Shown: in pieces, positions 48,464-61,009 of the stretch
Numbering within the stretch: position 1 is the first letter of the stretch
Layout of the letters: each line of letters begins with the position of its first letter
Assembly: GCF_045679555.1 (NCBI RefSeq)
Contig: NC_092091.1
Span: forward strand, 76,936,461 to 77,000,460
Source: Salvelinus alpinus
Lineage: Eukaryota; Chordata; Actinopteri; Salmoniformes; Salmonidae
Length of the DNA stretch: 64,000 nucleotides
Direction: 5' to 3'
The notes under the pieces: model-generated
Database searches by the model: none
The model's input: only the letters and a program-made list of their open reading frames with translations
Told to the model about the DNA's origin: nothing
Program-made: the position numbers and the translations under genes

Positions 48464-48994
48464 GATCTACAGCAGATATGACAACTTCACCTTCCGTTCT
48501 ATATCAGCCTGCTGGTAGCTGTCAGTCAGTGATGTCACTATCCTTAAAGCCATCCCTGATTGTCACAGGTGGAGCCTCTGATAAACAACAGTTCCTTTCT
48601 TTAAAGCTACAGTTTGATATTTGGGAAGCTGTTCAATGGTCATTTCAGTTTTCTGTATTTACCCAGTGGTTGAATATAAATGCCTCATGACCTGAACTGT
48701 CTGTCTTAATCATAACCCAAAAATTAATGTTTTATTTCCATAGCCCCATCCTTCAGCTGACTATCAAAACGAGTGGCGGGGGCCCCATTTTGTTGTTTTT
48801 TAAATCACAAATTAATTTGGAATTGCAAGATTCGCTATTTATTACAATAGTTCTTGATTGAATTGACTGTATCTTGGCTTTGTGTTGCTGTGTTGTCACA
48901 TTCATGCTTGGTGAGTTATTTCTGGTTGAAATGTCTGAAATCTTTGATTGGCCAATTCTATGTATAGGTCAAGAATCATGATATCGTTTCCCAC
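48464..48994. other. 3' end region of gene B
   Basis: Non-coding sequence downstream of the gene B stop on the minus strand. Contains several AT-rich stretches and no open frame of interest. Confidence 0.5.
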
Positions 48995-49000
48995 TTTATT
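48995..49000 (-). promoter_or_regulatory. AATAAA overlapping the gene B stop codon
   Basis: On the minus strand the gene B coding sequence ends AACATGAAATAAAG, so the TAA stop lies within a canonical AATAAA polyadenylation hexamer. If used, the 3' UTR would be only about 20-30 nt. This may be coincidence. Confidence 0.3.
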
Positions 49001-52000
49001 TCATGTTGAATGCGTTTTTCAAGCTCTTCAATGCGTCATCACTTGTTAATGTCTTCCAGTCCTCTGGGATATCAGCAGGTCGTGCATTTGTGTCTTTAGC
49101 AATTCTCTCATTGAATGTGGTCATCACATACTTCCAGTAGTCTGTAGCCTTAATGCTGGGATCTCCAGTTATCATCCAGTCAGGGTAATATGTCTGGTAG
49201 TCCTTGTAGGGGTGAAATTTGCCTTCAGTCAGTTTTGTCTTGAATTGTCTGTCACTAATCACAGAGGATGAACATATGTCAGTTCCTAACACAGCTGTAA
49301 ACAAATTCCTCCAACCACAGACTCCTTGTGGACGGTGAATGGAGGTAAAGTGTTGGGTATGCTCCTTACCTCCTGCTTCACATGGTGCACTGCAGAAGGG
49401 ACATTGCTCTCCACATCCAAACAGACTGGTGAACATCTTGTCCTGAGGCTTGAATGGCAGAGATCTTAGTCTCTCTTCGATGTCTCCATCCTTGTCATAC
49501 TTAGGTGCCAGTGACTGCTCCATTTCCTCCACAAACTCTGTGATGTAGTCAGCAAACTGTTCTGTGTTTGCAGTGTTCAGAATCATAATGGAATCCAGAG
49601 CATCCTTTGGAAAGACAAGCTTTTCTTCAAGGGCCCTGCAGATGTTATGAATAAAAGTCTTGATATTTTTTATAGGGCTATGTGTTTTTTTGATGTTAGA
49701 AATTGTATCAGTGATTATCTTGACTATCTCTGAAAGATGTTTGTTCTCCAATTTCTCTAGACTGCGGTCCTTAGAGAGTTGATTGGAAATTTGGTCAAAC
49801 AGCCAGTCCTTCACAAAGTTTACATACTGGTTAATGTACTCTCTATATTGCTCATATTCTCCATCCATCAGGAGCTGTTCCAAAACAGAGAACTGGAAAG
49901 CCCCTCTTGTGCTGTAATCCTTTGACCCTTCACCTGTCTTCACTTCATCAACCACATCAGGACCAATCATTTTGGTCACATAGTCCTGTACAGCTGGCCG
50001 TAAGAGCTTTGTGAACTCCTCAGCTTTCTTTAGGCACTGGTCTCGGTTATGAAACAAGTCTATGAACTCAGTAAGGTACTTGTTCTTAGACTGTTCCAGA
50101 CATAGTCGTGGGTCGTTGACTGCAATGAAATCATCATGCTTCTTCTGAAACTCTCTGGCTGCTATGCCACAGATGTGCAGCTTTAGATCCACCTCACATT
50201 CCTCACTTACTTTAAGTTTGTTGTTTTGTTGCCATGTTTCATCAATTATTCTAAGCAGCTCTTTGATGTAAGTATCATGGTAATCTGTTTTGCTTTTCAC
50301 CTTCTGTGTTATAAAGTCCTGACACTTCGTTATTATGTTGTCACACAACTGTTGCATTTTCTTCGTTTGGTCTAGATCCCAGAACTTTAAAAAGCCTATA
50401 AACTTCTGCCACCTCCCTGATTCCACAATAAGGGCTGTCTTCCCACAATCAACCAACTTGTTTTCATCCAACATACTTTTGACATGAGCCGGCCTTGTAG
50501 ATAAATGGTCACGTAAAATGTTGAAGGCATCATCAGCAACATTTCTTCTTCTGAGTCCTCTGAATTTGATCTCAGACAGAGTTTCCTTCCACATTCTTTC
50601 AAACTCTTTTCTGAGGGCCTCATCTGATAAATCAGATTTGTTCTGTCTACAGGTCTGCAGCAAAGCCAGCACCATGTTCTCCATTGTATTTGCCTGTGAA
50701 CTCTTGATGTCATCCAGTTGGGCCATTCCCTCTCTGATTTCAACAGCTCCATGTAGAACGTTACTCACTGTGTTTTCTGTCTCTCGTCTCAGTGTTTTAG
50801 CACTGGCAACAAAGCCTTCCCTGTATTTTTCCACCAGATTGACATGGCCATCTTGCTTTTTAAAGTATGTAATTAGATTGTTTTGGATTTCCTTTTCCCC
50901 CACTGACAGCTTATCCGATGCTTCCCTCATCAGGTCATTAAGCATTTCTCTGATGGTGATCTGGGGATTAAGAACTGTCATGCCAAAATTAGACATTTTT
51001 GTTTCAGCACCCACCATCCATTTATACATCTTTTTCTGGAAGGCCCATTCCCAACTATTGTACTCAGTGCATAATTTGGAATATGCATCTGCAACCAAGC
51101 TGTTTCTGAAATTAAAGATGAAGTTCTCTAATTTAACAGACTCCCACAAGCTTTGTGTCCACTTCATGAAATGTGTCAAATCATCATTTCTCTGACAGTT
51201 TTTAAAATCTTGCATCAAGCTCTTTTTGAAGTCATACACAGCCTCACTGTAGCCTGCATTGACTGGAGCCATAGGGGGAGTCCCATGCCAGAGTCCTGGG
51301 ATGTAGCAGCTGCTTGTGTCTGGATCATACTTCATAACGTCAGTGAACTTGGTGATATTCTCCTTCTTCTCCATTCTGGCTGCTACCTGGGTCATTTCAT
51401 TCAACTGTTCCAACAACTTCTTCCTGTCCCTCATGTTGTTGTCATGAGCAGACATGTCTGACACATTCTGGTGCACAAAATGACATACTGGCTTCTTCCC
51501 CACTTCCTTCATCCTGATAAAAGCATGAACAACAATCTGAAGAATGTCTTTCATCTCTGTGGAGTTCTCCATGGCGATGTTGATGATAGTGACATCACTG
51601 AGTCCTATCACCAGTGTGGCCAGTTCATTGTCATGTTCATGGCTGTCATCTAGTTGAGCCAGCTCTGGTGATTTCAACCCCTCTGTGTCAATCACCATGA
51701 TGAAGTCACATTTCAGCTCCTTGAGGTCTTTGTTGACTTTAATCAGTAGCATGAAGGCCCCTCTGGTGCATCTTCCACTGCTGACAGCAAACTGGACGCC
51801 AAACATGGTGTTGAGGAGAGTGGACTTCCCTGTGCTTTGGACCCCTAAAACTGTGACCACCCGGATCTTGCTGTTAGAGTCCACAAGAGTATGAAGCTGA
51901 GTCAGTACAGCTGATATCCATTTCAGAGGGATATTTGATGCATCTCCATCCAGAAGCTCAATGGGGAAACCATCCAACAGCATCTGAGCACACAATCCAG

Positions 52001-53662
52001 GGAGATGCTCCATCTGTTTCCTTTGAGGGCTGTTTTCAGGGAGGGAGCAGGCAGCTTCATATAACTGGCCCAACTCACGCAGGAAGTGTTCAAGTCCCAG
52101 GGAACAGTCAGATAATTGCTTATCCAAATCTTTAATGTCGTCTTTTCTCTCCGGAGAACATTGGCAAAGATCTTTGTACCGGTCCCTTAAGCAAGACAGG
52201 TTCTGCCGTGACAGATTGTCCAGATTTATCCGCACCCATTTGAGGAAATAGGATCGCTCAGGTCCTGACCTAGACAATCCTAACATAAAGCTTGCCATTG
52301 CATCTGACATGTCAAATGTATATTGTTTCTCTCTCAACTCTTTCTCCTTTTTCTTCAGAGAGCTCATGTAGTGTTCAATGTCTTGATCCCCTTGTTTTCT
52401 CAGTCTACATCTCTCTTTCTCCAACTGGGAAAGCTCTTTCCAGATTTGCCCTTGTAAAGGTAGCTGTTCATCTTTGAATTTGACTGTGTCTGTGATGTTA
52501 CTCGTGATTTCATCTGCCATCTTCCTGGCACTCTGACACTCATCACTGTCTTCATCAACCAGAATCCCACTCTGACGAGCTACGGTAGCCATGTTTTCAA
52601 CTGTCAATCTGTTTTTACTTTTTTTGATGATGTCATCCACAGATGACTGCAGGGTTTTGACAAATTCTGCATCATTCTGCTTCTTCTTCACAATCACATT
52701 TGTTGGGTTGATATTGTAGTTTGTGATAATTCTTTTCAATGTGTCTTTTCTGAATGTTTTTCTTTGAGAGTTGACGACCAGAAATAACTCAGCTTTTGTG
52801 ATTTTTCCTTCCAAAACCTTGAGATCTGCCTCGAAATCATCAATGAAAATGTAAACTGCAGCTGATGTTTGACACAGAAAGGAGAACTGTGTTTCAAAGG
52901 ACCTGATGTCTCCTCTGAGATTGGCCACCACCATAGGCTCTGTGAACATGTCATTGTTTCTGTTCCCACATGGAAAGTACCAGTTGATTTCAACTAGACC
53001 ATCTGAGATTCTGCGAGGGACATCACCACATTCCATATCATGATGAACAAATGTATCATGGTACTGTTGAGGGTTACTAAGCAACTTGTTCAAGATCTGA
53101 GACTTGGACAAGCTACTCTCTCCTATCCTAACAAAGGACACCATAGGAATATCAGAGACAACAATTCTCTCCTCTTTGAACGACTTTGAGTCTGTTTGGG
53201 AAGAGGGTCTAAACTTCCTCACTATGTCCCTCAAGGCCCACAGCATCAAAGTACTTTGTTCTGTGTCACAGTTGGGCAGCAGAAGAGGAACAGCAAACTG
53301 ACACATAGACATTTTTTGGACCATCTCCTGCTGCAGGAAACCATCTGAACACAGAAACAGGGCAGTTATCAGGTCCAGTGGATTAATCTTATTGGTGTTT
53401 TCAGAGCCACTTTCCAGATTGTCAAAACTGTCTACTCCCAGAAATGAAACACCTGCATCAGTGGACATACATTTGACACGCCTAGCATTTAGATTTGCCA
53501 TCATTAATTTCTTAAGGAAGGCCCCTGGAAGTGACTGCATAGTGGTAAGAGGTTCATCTGATGTAGTATCAACATTTATCTCAAGGACAGTACTTAACGT
53601 CAGCTTGTTTTCATAATGATCTTCTAGTCCAGTCTTTGACAACAGCTCCTTGAGACTGGGTT
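48996..53662 (-). CDS. VLIG/URGCP-type very large GTPase, gene B main exon
   Basis: Uninterrupted 4.67-kb terminal exon encoding about 1,555 residues of an interferon-induced very large GTPase / URGCP-like protein, expected to be cytosolic and immune-induced. Acceptor ATTTACAG precedes 53662; entry is phase 1 (AA CCC AGT CTC AAG GAG). Residues are counted from the internal Met at 53642. Region 1-590 is the URGCP/VLIG-type N-terminal part, including a charged helical stretch (ELSQLEKERCRLRKQGDQD). P-loop LGVQSTGKSTLLNTMFG is at about 598-612, switch/G3 IDTEGL at about 651, and possible G4 VHQNVSD near 722. The C-terminal half is largely helical, and a Cys/His cluster CGEQCPFCSAPCE...HTQHF..IH near 1405-1435, typical of this family's end, may bind metal. 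The VLIG family lacks introns in this region, as here. It is the intact member of the pair, with FN3 and B-box exons upstream in matching phase. Confidence 0.93.
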
Positions 53663-53837
53663 CTGTAAATAGAAAGGATGTTTTGGAAAAAGCCAGGATC
53701 TAGGGATCTGGAGAATTCACCATCATATTTCTCATCAGGGAAGATACTGTAGCTGTTTAAAGAGTAATTCTGATAACTAGTTAAAGTTTAATAAACTTTG
53801 ACACCAGACATAATATTTAAGAAGGGTAATTCCTTAC

Positions 53838-54107
53838 TTGTGGTGAGGATTGTTGACACCAGTTGACTTTTCTTTACATTTTCCAGCACAGTGCAGACAG
53901 TGAGAGAGTACTGAGTACCACATCGCAGCTCAGAGAGAGTGATGCTGGGTGAAGATGTGGTAGTGATGTGTGGTTCTGTCCCTGGACACTGGTAGGATAT
54001 CTGGTAATGATGTTGGGTTTGGTCCAATCCTGGTGGCAGGCTCCAGCTAACAGCAGCTGATGTGGTGTCCACTGAGTCAACAGTCAGCTGGTCTGGAGCA
54101 GGAAGTA
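53838..54107 (-). CDS. FN3 exon of gene B, last before the GTPase exon
   Basis: 270-nt FN3 exon, phase 1 on both sides. Acceptor CCCTTAG, donor AA|GTAAGGAA. Key features: PAPDQLTVDSVDTTSAAVSW, YQISYQCPGTEPH, SITLSELRCGTQYSLTVCTV, VSTILTTSK. It joins in frame to the GTPase exon (codon AAA across the junction, then PSLKELLSK). It is nearly identical to the gene A exon at 28310-28579. Confidence 0.92.
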
Positions 54108-54165
54108 CTAAGGGAAAATACATTATTGTCAGTGTTACAGTTTAACTCCAGAAATATACTACAGG

Positions 54166-54405
54166 AGTCCACATTCATCCCTACCGGGACAGGGATCACT
54201 AGGGGAGGGGTTTAATATAGTTAATAGTAGCTGATGTGGTGTCCACTGAGTCCACATTCAGCCCTACCGGGGCAGGGATAACTAGGGGAGGGGTTTAATA
54301 TAGTTAATAGTAGCTGATGTGGTGTTAACTAAGTCAACATTCAGCCCTATCGGGGCAGAGATAACTAGGGGAGGGGTTTAATATAGTTAATAGTAGCTGA
54401 TCATT
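54166..54405. repeat. 83-bp repeat, three copies, containing an FN3 exon piece
   Basis: Three units start at 54166, 54249 and 54332 (AGTCCACATTCAGCCCTACC, GGGGCAGGGATAACTAGGGG, AGGGGTTTAATATAGTTAAT, AGTAGCTGATGTGGTGTCCACTG split across). The last portion, AGCTGATGTGGTGTCCACTG followed by AGTC, is the same as bases 54055-54081 of the FN3 exon just downstream of it in gene order. The intronic repeat therefore includes an exon-derived segment. Confidence 0.88.
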
Positions 54406-54733
54406 TGTAGCCCTGTTGACTTCCATTCTACTGTTAATATTCCTCTATAGGAGAATATCCCACCTCTACTACTTAGTCACTACTCACTACTTCTATCACA
54501 CTAGCCTACATGTTATAACACTAGTGTCTAACAATTACAAACACTACTACTATTACACTAGCCTACATGTTATAACACTAGGCTCTAACCATTTCAATTC
54601 TAAACTTCTTAGACTACCATAAAAATACTTTTACAGCTGAAACAAGACACAATTTCTCTTCAGGAAAAAGGTTCAGATTTGTCCGATTATGCCCCCCAGA
54701 ATTGAAGTGAGTCGTACAGTTGGTTGTACGTAC

Positions 54734-54920
54734 TTGTACAGATGGTTGTAGAGAGAAGTTTGCTCTGTTTCCCATTGTTCAACACAGTTGAGACACTGAT
54801 GGTGTACTGAGTACCAGGTAGCAGGCCAGAGAGAGTTCTGTAGCAGTCTTTAGAATTGGCTGAGTGGGTCTCTGTTCACGGGCTGAAGTAGGATATGTCA
54901 AAGCGTTGTGGGAGTTCCTC
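54734..54920 (-). pseudogene. 3' part of a split FN3 exon (gene B)
   Basis: Minus-strand FN3 fragment: ELPQRFDISYFSP, in-frame TGA, TETHSANSKDCYRTLSG, LLPGTQYTISVSTVLNNGK, SKLLSTTICTS, donor A|GTACGT. At the stop, other FN3 exons have CCA/GGA (Pro-Gly-Thr-Glu). The N-terminal 75 nt of the same exon lie 7.6 kb away at 62489-62563. Together they make 262 nt, close to the standard 270, so one exon was split by insertions and then also gained a stop. Confidence 0.85.
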
Positions 54921-55121
54921 TGTCCAGTGTCTGTGTTCTTTTGCCCATCTTAATATTTTCTTTTTAATGGCCAGTCTGAGATATGGCTTTTTTCTTCTTC
55001 TTTGGAACTCTGCGTAGAAGACCAGCATCCCGGAGTCTCCTCTTCACTGTTGACGTTGAGACTGGTGTTTTGCGGGTACTATTTAATGAAGCTGCTCTTG
55101 AACTCTCTTGAACTTGCAGAC
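54921..55121 (-). mobile_element. Tc1-like transposase fragment
   Basis: Minus-strand fragment with TATRLQVQESSRAASLNSTR, KTPVSTSTVKRRLRDAGLL, RRVPKKKKKAI and, after a shift, EHRHWTE. This is the DNA-binding-to-catalytic linker region of a fish Tc1-like transposase; neither transposon end is present. It lies between the 3' half of the split FN3 exon and the 5' end of the LINE, so the FN3 exon seems to have suffered two insertions or one insertion plus deletion. Confidence 0.75.
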
Positions 55122-55354
55122 GTGTTGCTGTGCGTTTTGTTGCCAACCTTACTTTGCTACCTGACAACTTTACGGTTTTTACTTTTTAATTACCGTTTAT
55201 ATTTTGCTGTGTTGCTGTGCGTTTTGTTGCCAACCCTACTTTGCTACCTGACAACTTTACTGTTTTTACTTTTTAATTACCGTTTATATTTTTCGTTTTT
55301 TCCCTCAACTTTTTTTCTCATTCAACCTTTTCACTCCGGACGCTTTATCTGGAC

Positions 55355-56339
55355 ATGGTTCGTCAGCATCTTCAACAGCCAAAGCTAAGTAGTAACATTA
55401 ACATGATGCCTTCTAATTGCAGTCGCTGTACTCATAATATACAGGAGAACGATCGCCTTACGGCGAGGATAGCTGTGCTGCCAGCCCAGCTTCAGACGCA
55501 ATCGTTAGGTAAGGGTAATTTCAGTGTAGGAAAGGATGAAACAGCGTCTGTGCCACCAGTAAGTACAGATAGTAGTATAAATCCCCTCGCACAGTCCCCG
55601 CAGCAGGACAACTTTCTCATGGCTTCTGGAGGGAAATGCTGTAGGAATGCTCAACCGGTATCGCTCATTCAGCCGACAGAAACTTTCAACCGGTTTTCCC
55701 CATTAAGCAGCGAGTCGGAGTCTGAGGCCGAGTCTTCTCTTGTCTCTACTCCTCCCGTTACGGGGTCTGAGAAGCCGAAGCTTCCCACCATTAGCTCTGA
55801 CAAATTGAAAACCCTAGTCATTGGCGACTCCATTACCCGCAGTATTAGACTTAAAACGAATCACCCAGCGATCATACACTGTTTACCAGGGGGCTACCGA
55901 CGTTAAGGCTAATCTGAAGATGGTGCTGGCTAAAGCTAAAACGGGCGAGTGTAGAGAGTATAGAGATATTGTTATCCACGTCGGCACCAACGATGTTAGG
56001 ATGAAACAGTCAGAGGTCACCAAGCACAACATAGCTTCAGCGTGTAAATCAGCTAGAAAGATGTGTCGGCATTGAGTAATTGTCTCTGGCCCCCTCCCAG
56101 TTAGGGAGAGTGATGAGCTCTACAGCAGAGTCTCACAACTCAATCGCTGGTTGAAAACTGTTTTCTGCCCCTCCCAAAAGATAGAATTTGTAGATAATTG
56201 GCCCTCTTTCTGGGACTCACCCACAAACAGGACCAAGCCTGGCCTGCTGAGGAGTGATGGACTCCATCCTAGCTGGAGGGGTGCTCTCATCTTATCTACC
56301 AACATAGACAGGGCTCTAACTCCTCTAGCTCCACAATGA
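55355..56339 (+). pseudogene. LINE ORF1 with esterase domain, broken
   Basis: ORF1 starts MVRQHLQQPKLSSN. An N-terminal Cys-containing, probably helical segment (CSRCTHNIQENDRLTARI) is followed by a Ser-rich linker. Then comes an SGNH-hydrolase-like esterase: LVIGDSITRSIRL (nucleophile Ser block), VIHVGTNDVR (Gly/Asn blocks), and LRSDGLHPSWRG (Asp/His block). A frameshift near 55890 and a stop at about 56075 break it. The esterase is thought to help CR1/L2 transposition, but its substrate is unknown. Confidence 0.82.
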
Positions 56340-59113
56340 AATAGGGTGCAGGCCAGGCAGCAGGCTGTTAGCCAGTCTGCCAGCTTAGTGGAGTCTGCCA
56401 CTAGCATAATCAGTGTAGTCAGCTCAGCTATCCCCATTGAGACTGTGTCTGTGCCTCGACCTAGGTTGGGCAAAACTAAACATGGCGGTGTTCGCCTTAG
56501 CAATCTCACTATGATAAAGACCTCCTCCATTCCTGCCATTATTGAAAGAGATCGTGATACCTCACATCTCAAAATAGGGCTACTTAATGTTAGATCCCTC
56601 ACTTCAAAGGCAGTTATAGTCAATGAACTAATCACTGATCATAATCTTGATGTGATTGGCCTGACTGAAACATGGCTTAAGCCTGATGAATTTACTGTGT
56701 TAAATGAGGCCTCACCTCCTGGTTACACTAGTGACCATATCCCCCGTGCATCCCGCAAAGGCGGAGGTGTTGCTAACATTTACGATAGCAAATTTCAATT
56801 TACAAAAATAAAAAATGACGTTTTCGTCTTTTGAGCTTCTAGTCATGAAATCTATGCAGCCTACTCAATCACTTTTTATAGCCACTGTTTATAGGCCTCC
56901 TGGGCCATATACAGCGTTCCTCTCTGAGTTCCCTGAATTCCTATCGGACATTGTAGTCATAGCAGATAATATTCAAATTTTTGGTGATTTTAATATTCAC
57001 ATGGAAAAGTCCACAAACCCACTCCAAAAGGCTTTCGGAGCCATCATCGACTAAGTGGGTTTTGTCCAACATGTCTCTGGACCTACTCACTGCCACAGTC
57101 ATACTCTGGACCTAGTTATGTCCCATGGAATAAATGATGTTGATCTTAATGTTTTCCCACATAATCCTGGACTATCGGACCACCATTTTATTACGTTTGC
57201 AATCGCAACAAATAATCTGCTCAGACCCCAACCAAGGAGCATCAAAAGTTGTGCTATAAATTCTCAGACAACACAAAGATTCCTTGATGCCCTTCCAGAC
57301 TCCTTCTGCCTACCCAAGGACGTCAGAGGACAAATATCAGTTAACCACCTAACTGAGGAACTCAATTTAACCTTGCGCAATACCCTAGATGCAGTCGCAC
57401 CCATAAAAACTAAAAACATTTGTCATAAGAAACTAGCTCCCTGGTATACAGAAAATACCCGAGCTCTAAAGCAAGCTTCCAGAAAATTGGAACGGAAATG
57501 GCGCCACACCAAACTGGAAGTCTTCCGACTAGCTTGGAAAGACAGTACCGTGCAGTATCGAAGAGCCCTCACTGCTGCTCGATCATCCTATTTTTCCAAC
57601 TTAATTGAGGAAAATAAGAACAATCCAACATTTATTTTTGATACTGTCGCAAAGCTAACTAAAAAGCAGCATTCCCCAAGTGAGGATGGCTTTCACTTCA
57701 GCAGTAATAAATTCATGAACTTCTTTGAGGAAAAGATCATGATCATTAGAAAGCAAATTACGGACTCCTCTTTAAATCTGCGTATTCCTCCAAAGCTCAG
57801 CTGTCCTGAGTCTGCACAACTCTGCCAGGACCTAGGATCAAGAGAGACACTTAAGTGTTTTAGTACTATATCTCTTGGCACAATGATGAAAATAATCATG
57901 GCTTCTAAACCTTCAAGCTGCATACTGGACCCTATTCCAACTAAACTACTGAAAGAGCTGCTTCCTGTGCTCGGCCCTCCTATGTTGAACATAATAAACG
58001 GCTCTCTATCCACCGGATGTGTACCAAACTCACTAAAAGTGGCAGTAATAAAGCCTCTCTTGAAAAAGCCAAACCTTGAACCAGAAAATATAAAAAACTA
58101 TCGGCCTATATCGAATCTTCCATTCCTCTCAAAAATGTTAGAAAAAGCTGTTGCACTGCAACTCACTGCCTTCCTGAAGACAAACAATGTGTACGAAATG
58201 CTTCAGTCTGGTTTTAGACCCCATCATAGCACTGAGACTGCACTTGTAAAGGTGGTAAATTACCTTTTAATGGCGTCAGACCGAGGCTCTGCATCTGTCC
58301 TCGTGCTACTAGACCTTAGTGCTGCCTTTGATACCATCGATCACCACATTCTTTTGGAGAGATTGGAAACCCAAATTGGTCTACACGGACAAGTTCTGGC
58401 CTGGTTTAGATCTTATCTGTTGGAAAGATATCAGTTTGTCTCTGTGAATGGTTTGTCCTCTGACAAATCAACTGTACATTTCGGTGTTCCTCAAGGTTCC
58501 GTTTTAGGACCACTATTGTTTTCACTATATATTTTACCTCTTGGGGATGTAATTCGAAAACATAATGTTAACTTTCACTGCTATGCGGATGACACACAGC
58601 TGTACATTTCAATGAAACATGGTGAAGCCCCAAAATTTCCCTCTCTAGAAGCCTGTGTTTCAGACATAAGGAGGTGGATGGCTGAAAACTTTCTACTTTT
58701 AAACTCGGACAAAACAGAGATGCTTGTTCTAGGTCCCAAGAAACAAAGAGATCTTCTATTGAATCTGACAATTAATCTTGATGGTTGTAAAGTCGTCTCA
58801 AATAAAACTGTGAAGGACCTCGGCGTTACTCTGGACCCTGATCTCTCTTTTGACGAACATATCAAGACTGTTTCAAGGACAGCTTTTTTCCATCTACGTA
58901 ACATTGCAAAAATCAGAAACTTTCTGTCCAAAAAAGATGCAGAAAAATTAATCCATGCTTTTGTTACTTCTAGGTTAGACTACTGCAATGCTCTACTTTC
59001 CGGCTACCCGGATAAAGCAATAAATAAACTTCAGTTAGTGCTAAATATGGCTGCTAGAATCCTGACTAGAACCCAAAAATTTGATCATATTACTCCAGTG
59101 CTAGCTTCCCTAC

Positions 59114-60600
59114 TGTAACGGTCGTCCTCCTCCTCTTCGGAGCCTGGCGGACGGCTCTGCAGGCTCATGGAAGACGGGCGGCTTTGCAGGCTCAGTACAG
59201 ACGGGCGGCTTTGAAGGCTCAGTACAGACGGGCAGTTCATGCGGCGCTTGGCAGACGGACAGTTCAGACGGCGTTGGGCAGACGGGCAGTTCAGGTGCCG
59301 CTGGGCAGACGGGCAGTTCAGGCGCCGCTGGGCAGACGGCAGACTCTGGCCGGCTGAGACGCACTATAGGCCTGGTGCGTGGTACCGGAACTGGAGGTAC
59401 CGGGCTAAGGACACGCACCATCAGGCTAGTGCGGGGAACAACAACAGGGCACACTGGACTCTCAAGGCGTACTATAGGCCTGGTGCGTGGTACCGGCACT
59501 GGTGGTACCGGGCTGAGGGCGAGTACGGGGAGAAGGAACAGTGCATACAGGGCTCTGGAGACGCACAGGAGGCTTGATGCGTGGTGCCGGAACTGGAGGC
59601 ACTGGGCTGGAGACACGCACCACAGGGAGAGTGCGTGGAGGAGAAACAGGGCTCTGGAGACGCACTGGAAACCTGGTACGTGGTGTAGGCTCTGGTGGTA
59701 CTGGCCTGGAGCGGGGAGGTGGCGCCGGAAATACCGGACCGTGCAGGCGTACTGGCTCCCTTGAGCACTGAGCCTGCCCAACCTTACCTGGTTGTATGCT
59801 CCCCGTCGCCCGACCAGTGCGGGGAGGTGGAATAACCCGCACCGGGCTATGTAGGCGAACCAGGGACACCATGCGTAAGGCTGGTGCCATGTAAGCCGGC
59901 CCGAGGAGACGCACTGGTGGCCAGATATGTAGAGCCGGCTTCATGGCACTTGGCTCAATGCTCAATCTGGCCCGGCCGATACGAGGAGCTGGTATGTACC
60001 GCACCGGGCTATGCACACGTACAGGAGACACCATGCGCTCTACTGCGTAACACGGTGTCTGCCCGTACTCTCGCTCTCCACGGTAAGTACAGGGAGTAGA
60101 CGCAGGTCTCCTACCTGACTTCGCCACTCTCCCTTTTATCCTCCCCCCAAGAAATTTTTGGGGTTTACTTTCGAGTTTCCTACCGCGTCTTCGTGCTGCC
60201 TCCATTCGCCGGTATCCCTCCTCGCACTGCGCCAGAGAATCCCAGGCGGGCTCCGGCACTCGCCCTGGGTCGATCGCCCACCTGTCGATCTCCTCCCACG
60301 TAGTGTAGCCCAGATCCTTCTCCTGCTTCCGAGCTAGCTCCTCAAAACGCCGCCTCTCTGCTTTCGCTGCCTCCAGCTCAGCTTTGGGGCGGCGATATTC
60401 TCCTGGTTGAGCCCAGGGTCCCTTTCCGTCCAATATTTCCTCCCAAGTCCACGAGTCCTGGTTTTTAGGTCGCTGCTGCTGGTTCCTCTCACGCTGCTTG
60501 ATCCTATTGAGGTGGGTGGTTCTGTAACGGTCGTCCTCCTCCTCTTCGGAAGAAGAGGAGGAGTAGGGATTGGACCAAAGCGCAGCGTGATAGTTTGACA
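59114..60600 (-). pseudogene. Pro-rich gag-like ORF of the LTR element
   Basis: The open frame starts MSNYHAALWSNPYSSSSSEE inside the LTR end and runs to 59462, then continues in another frame to the element end. The N-terminal third is acidic then basic and helical (RIKQRERNQQQRPKNQ, DSWTWEEILDGKGPWAQPGE, ELEAAKAERRRFEELARKQE). The rest is tandem PVRLQSPV / PPRTRP-type repeats. I know similar predicted proteins as widespread salmonid repeat ORFs, but no function. At least one frameshift lies near 59460. Starting a protein inside the LTR is unusual. Confidence 0.6.
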
Positions 60601-61009
60601 TAATGATGTTTATTAAAGTAAAGACGAAAACCGAAAACACTTCAACAAACTACAAAATAACAAACGAACGTAGACAGACCTGAACTATGAGAACTTACAT
60701 ATAACACGAAGAACGCACGAACAGGTACAGACTACAACAAACGAACGAACAAACCGAAACAGTCCCGTGTGGTGCAACATACACAGACACGGAAGACAAC
60801 CACCCACAAACAAACAGTGTGAACAGCCTACCTTTATATGGTTCTCAATCAGAGGAAACGTCAAACACCTGTCCCTGATTGAGAACCATATAAGGCTAAT
60901 TACCAATGACCTAAACATAGAAACACAAAACATAGAATGCCCACCCCAACTCACGCCCTGGCAACTAAACACATACAAAAACAAGAGAAAACAGGTCAGG
61001 AAATTGACA
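59114..61009 (-). mobile_element. Non-autonomous LTR element with one long LTR
   Basis: 1,896-bp insertion in the LINE, flanked by CCTAC at 59109-59113 and 61010-61014 (5-bp target duplication). On the minus strand the 5' LTR is 61009-60533 (477 bp; TGTCAATTTCC...CGACCGTTACA). Only the last 27 bp of the 3' LTR remain (59140-59114), the same CCGAAGAGGAGGAGGACGAC then CGTTACA. The internal region codes a repetitive Pro/Arg/Val-rich protein and shows no reverse transcriptase or integrase, so it depended on other elements. Confidence 0.85.

Noticed and set aside
50518-51195. 225-codon plus-strand open frame
   Set aside because: It is antisense to the gene B GTPase exon, whose minus-strand frame has clear family motifs; this is a shadow frame.
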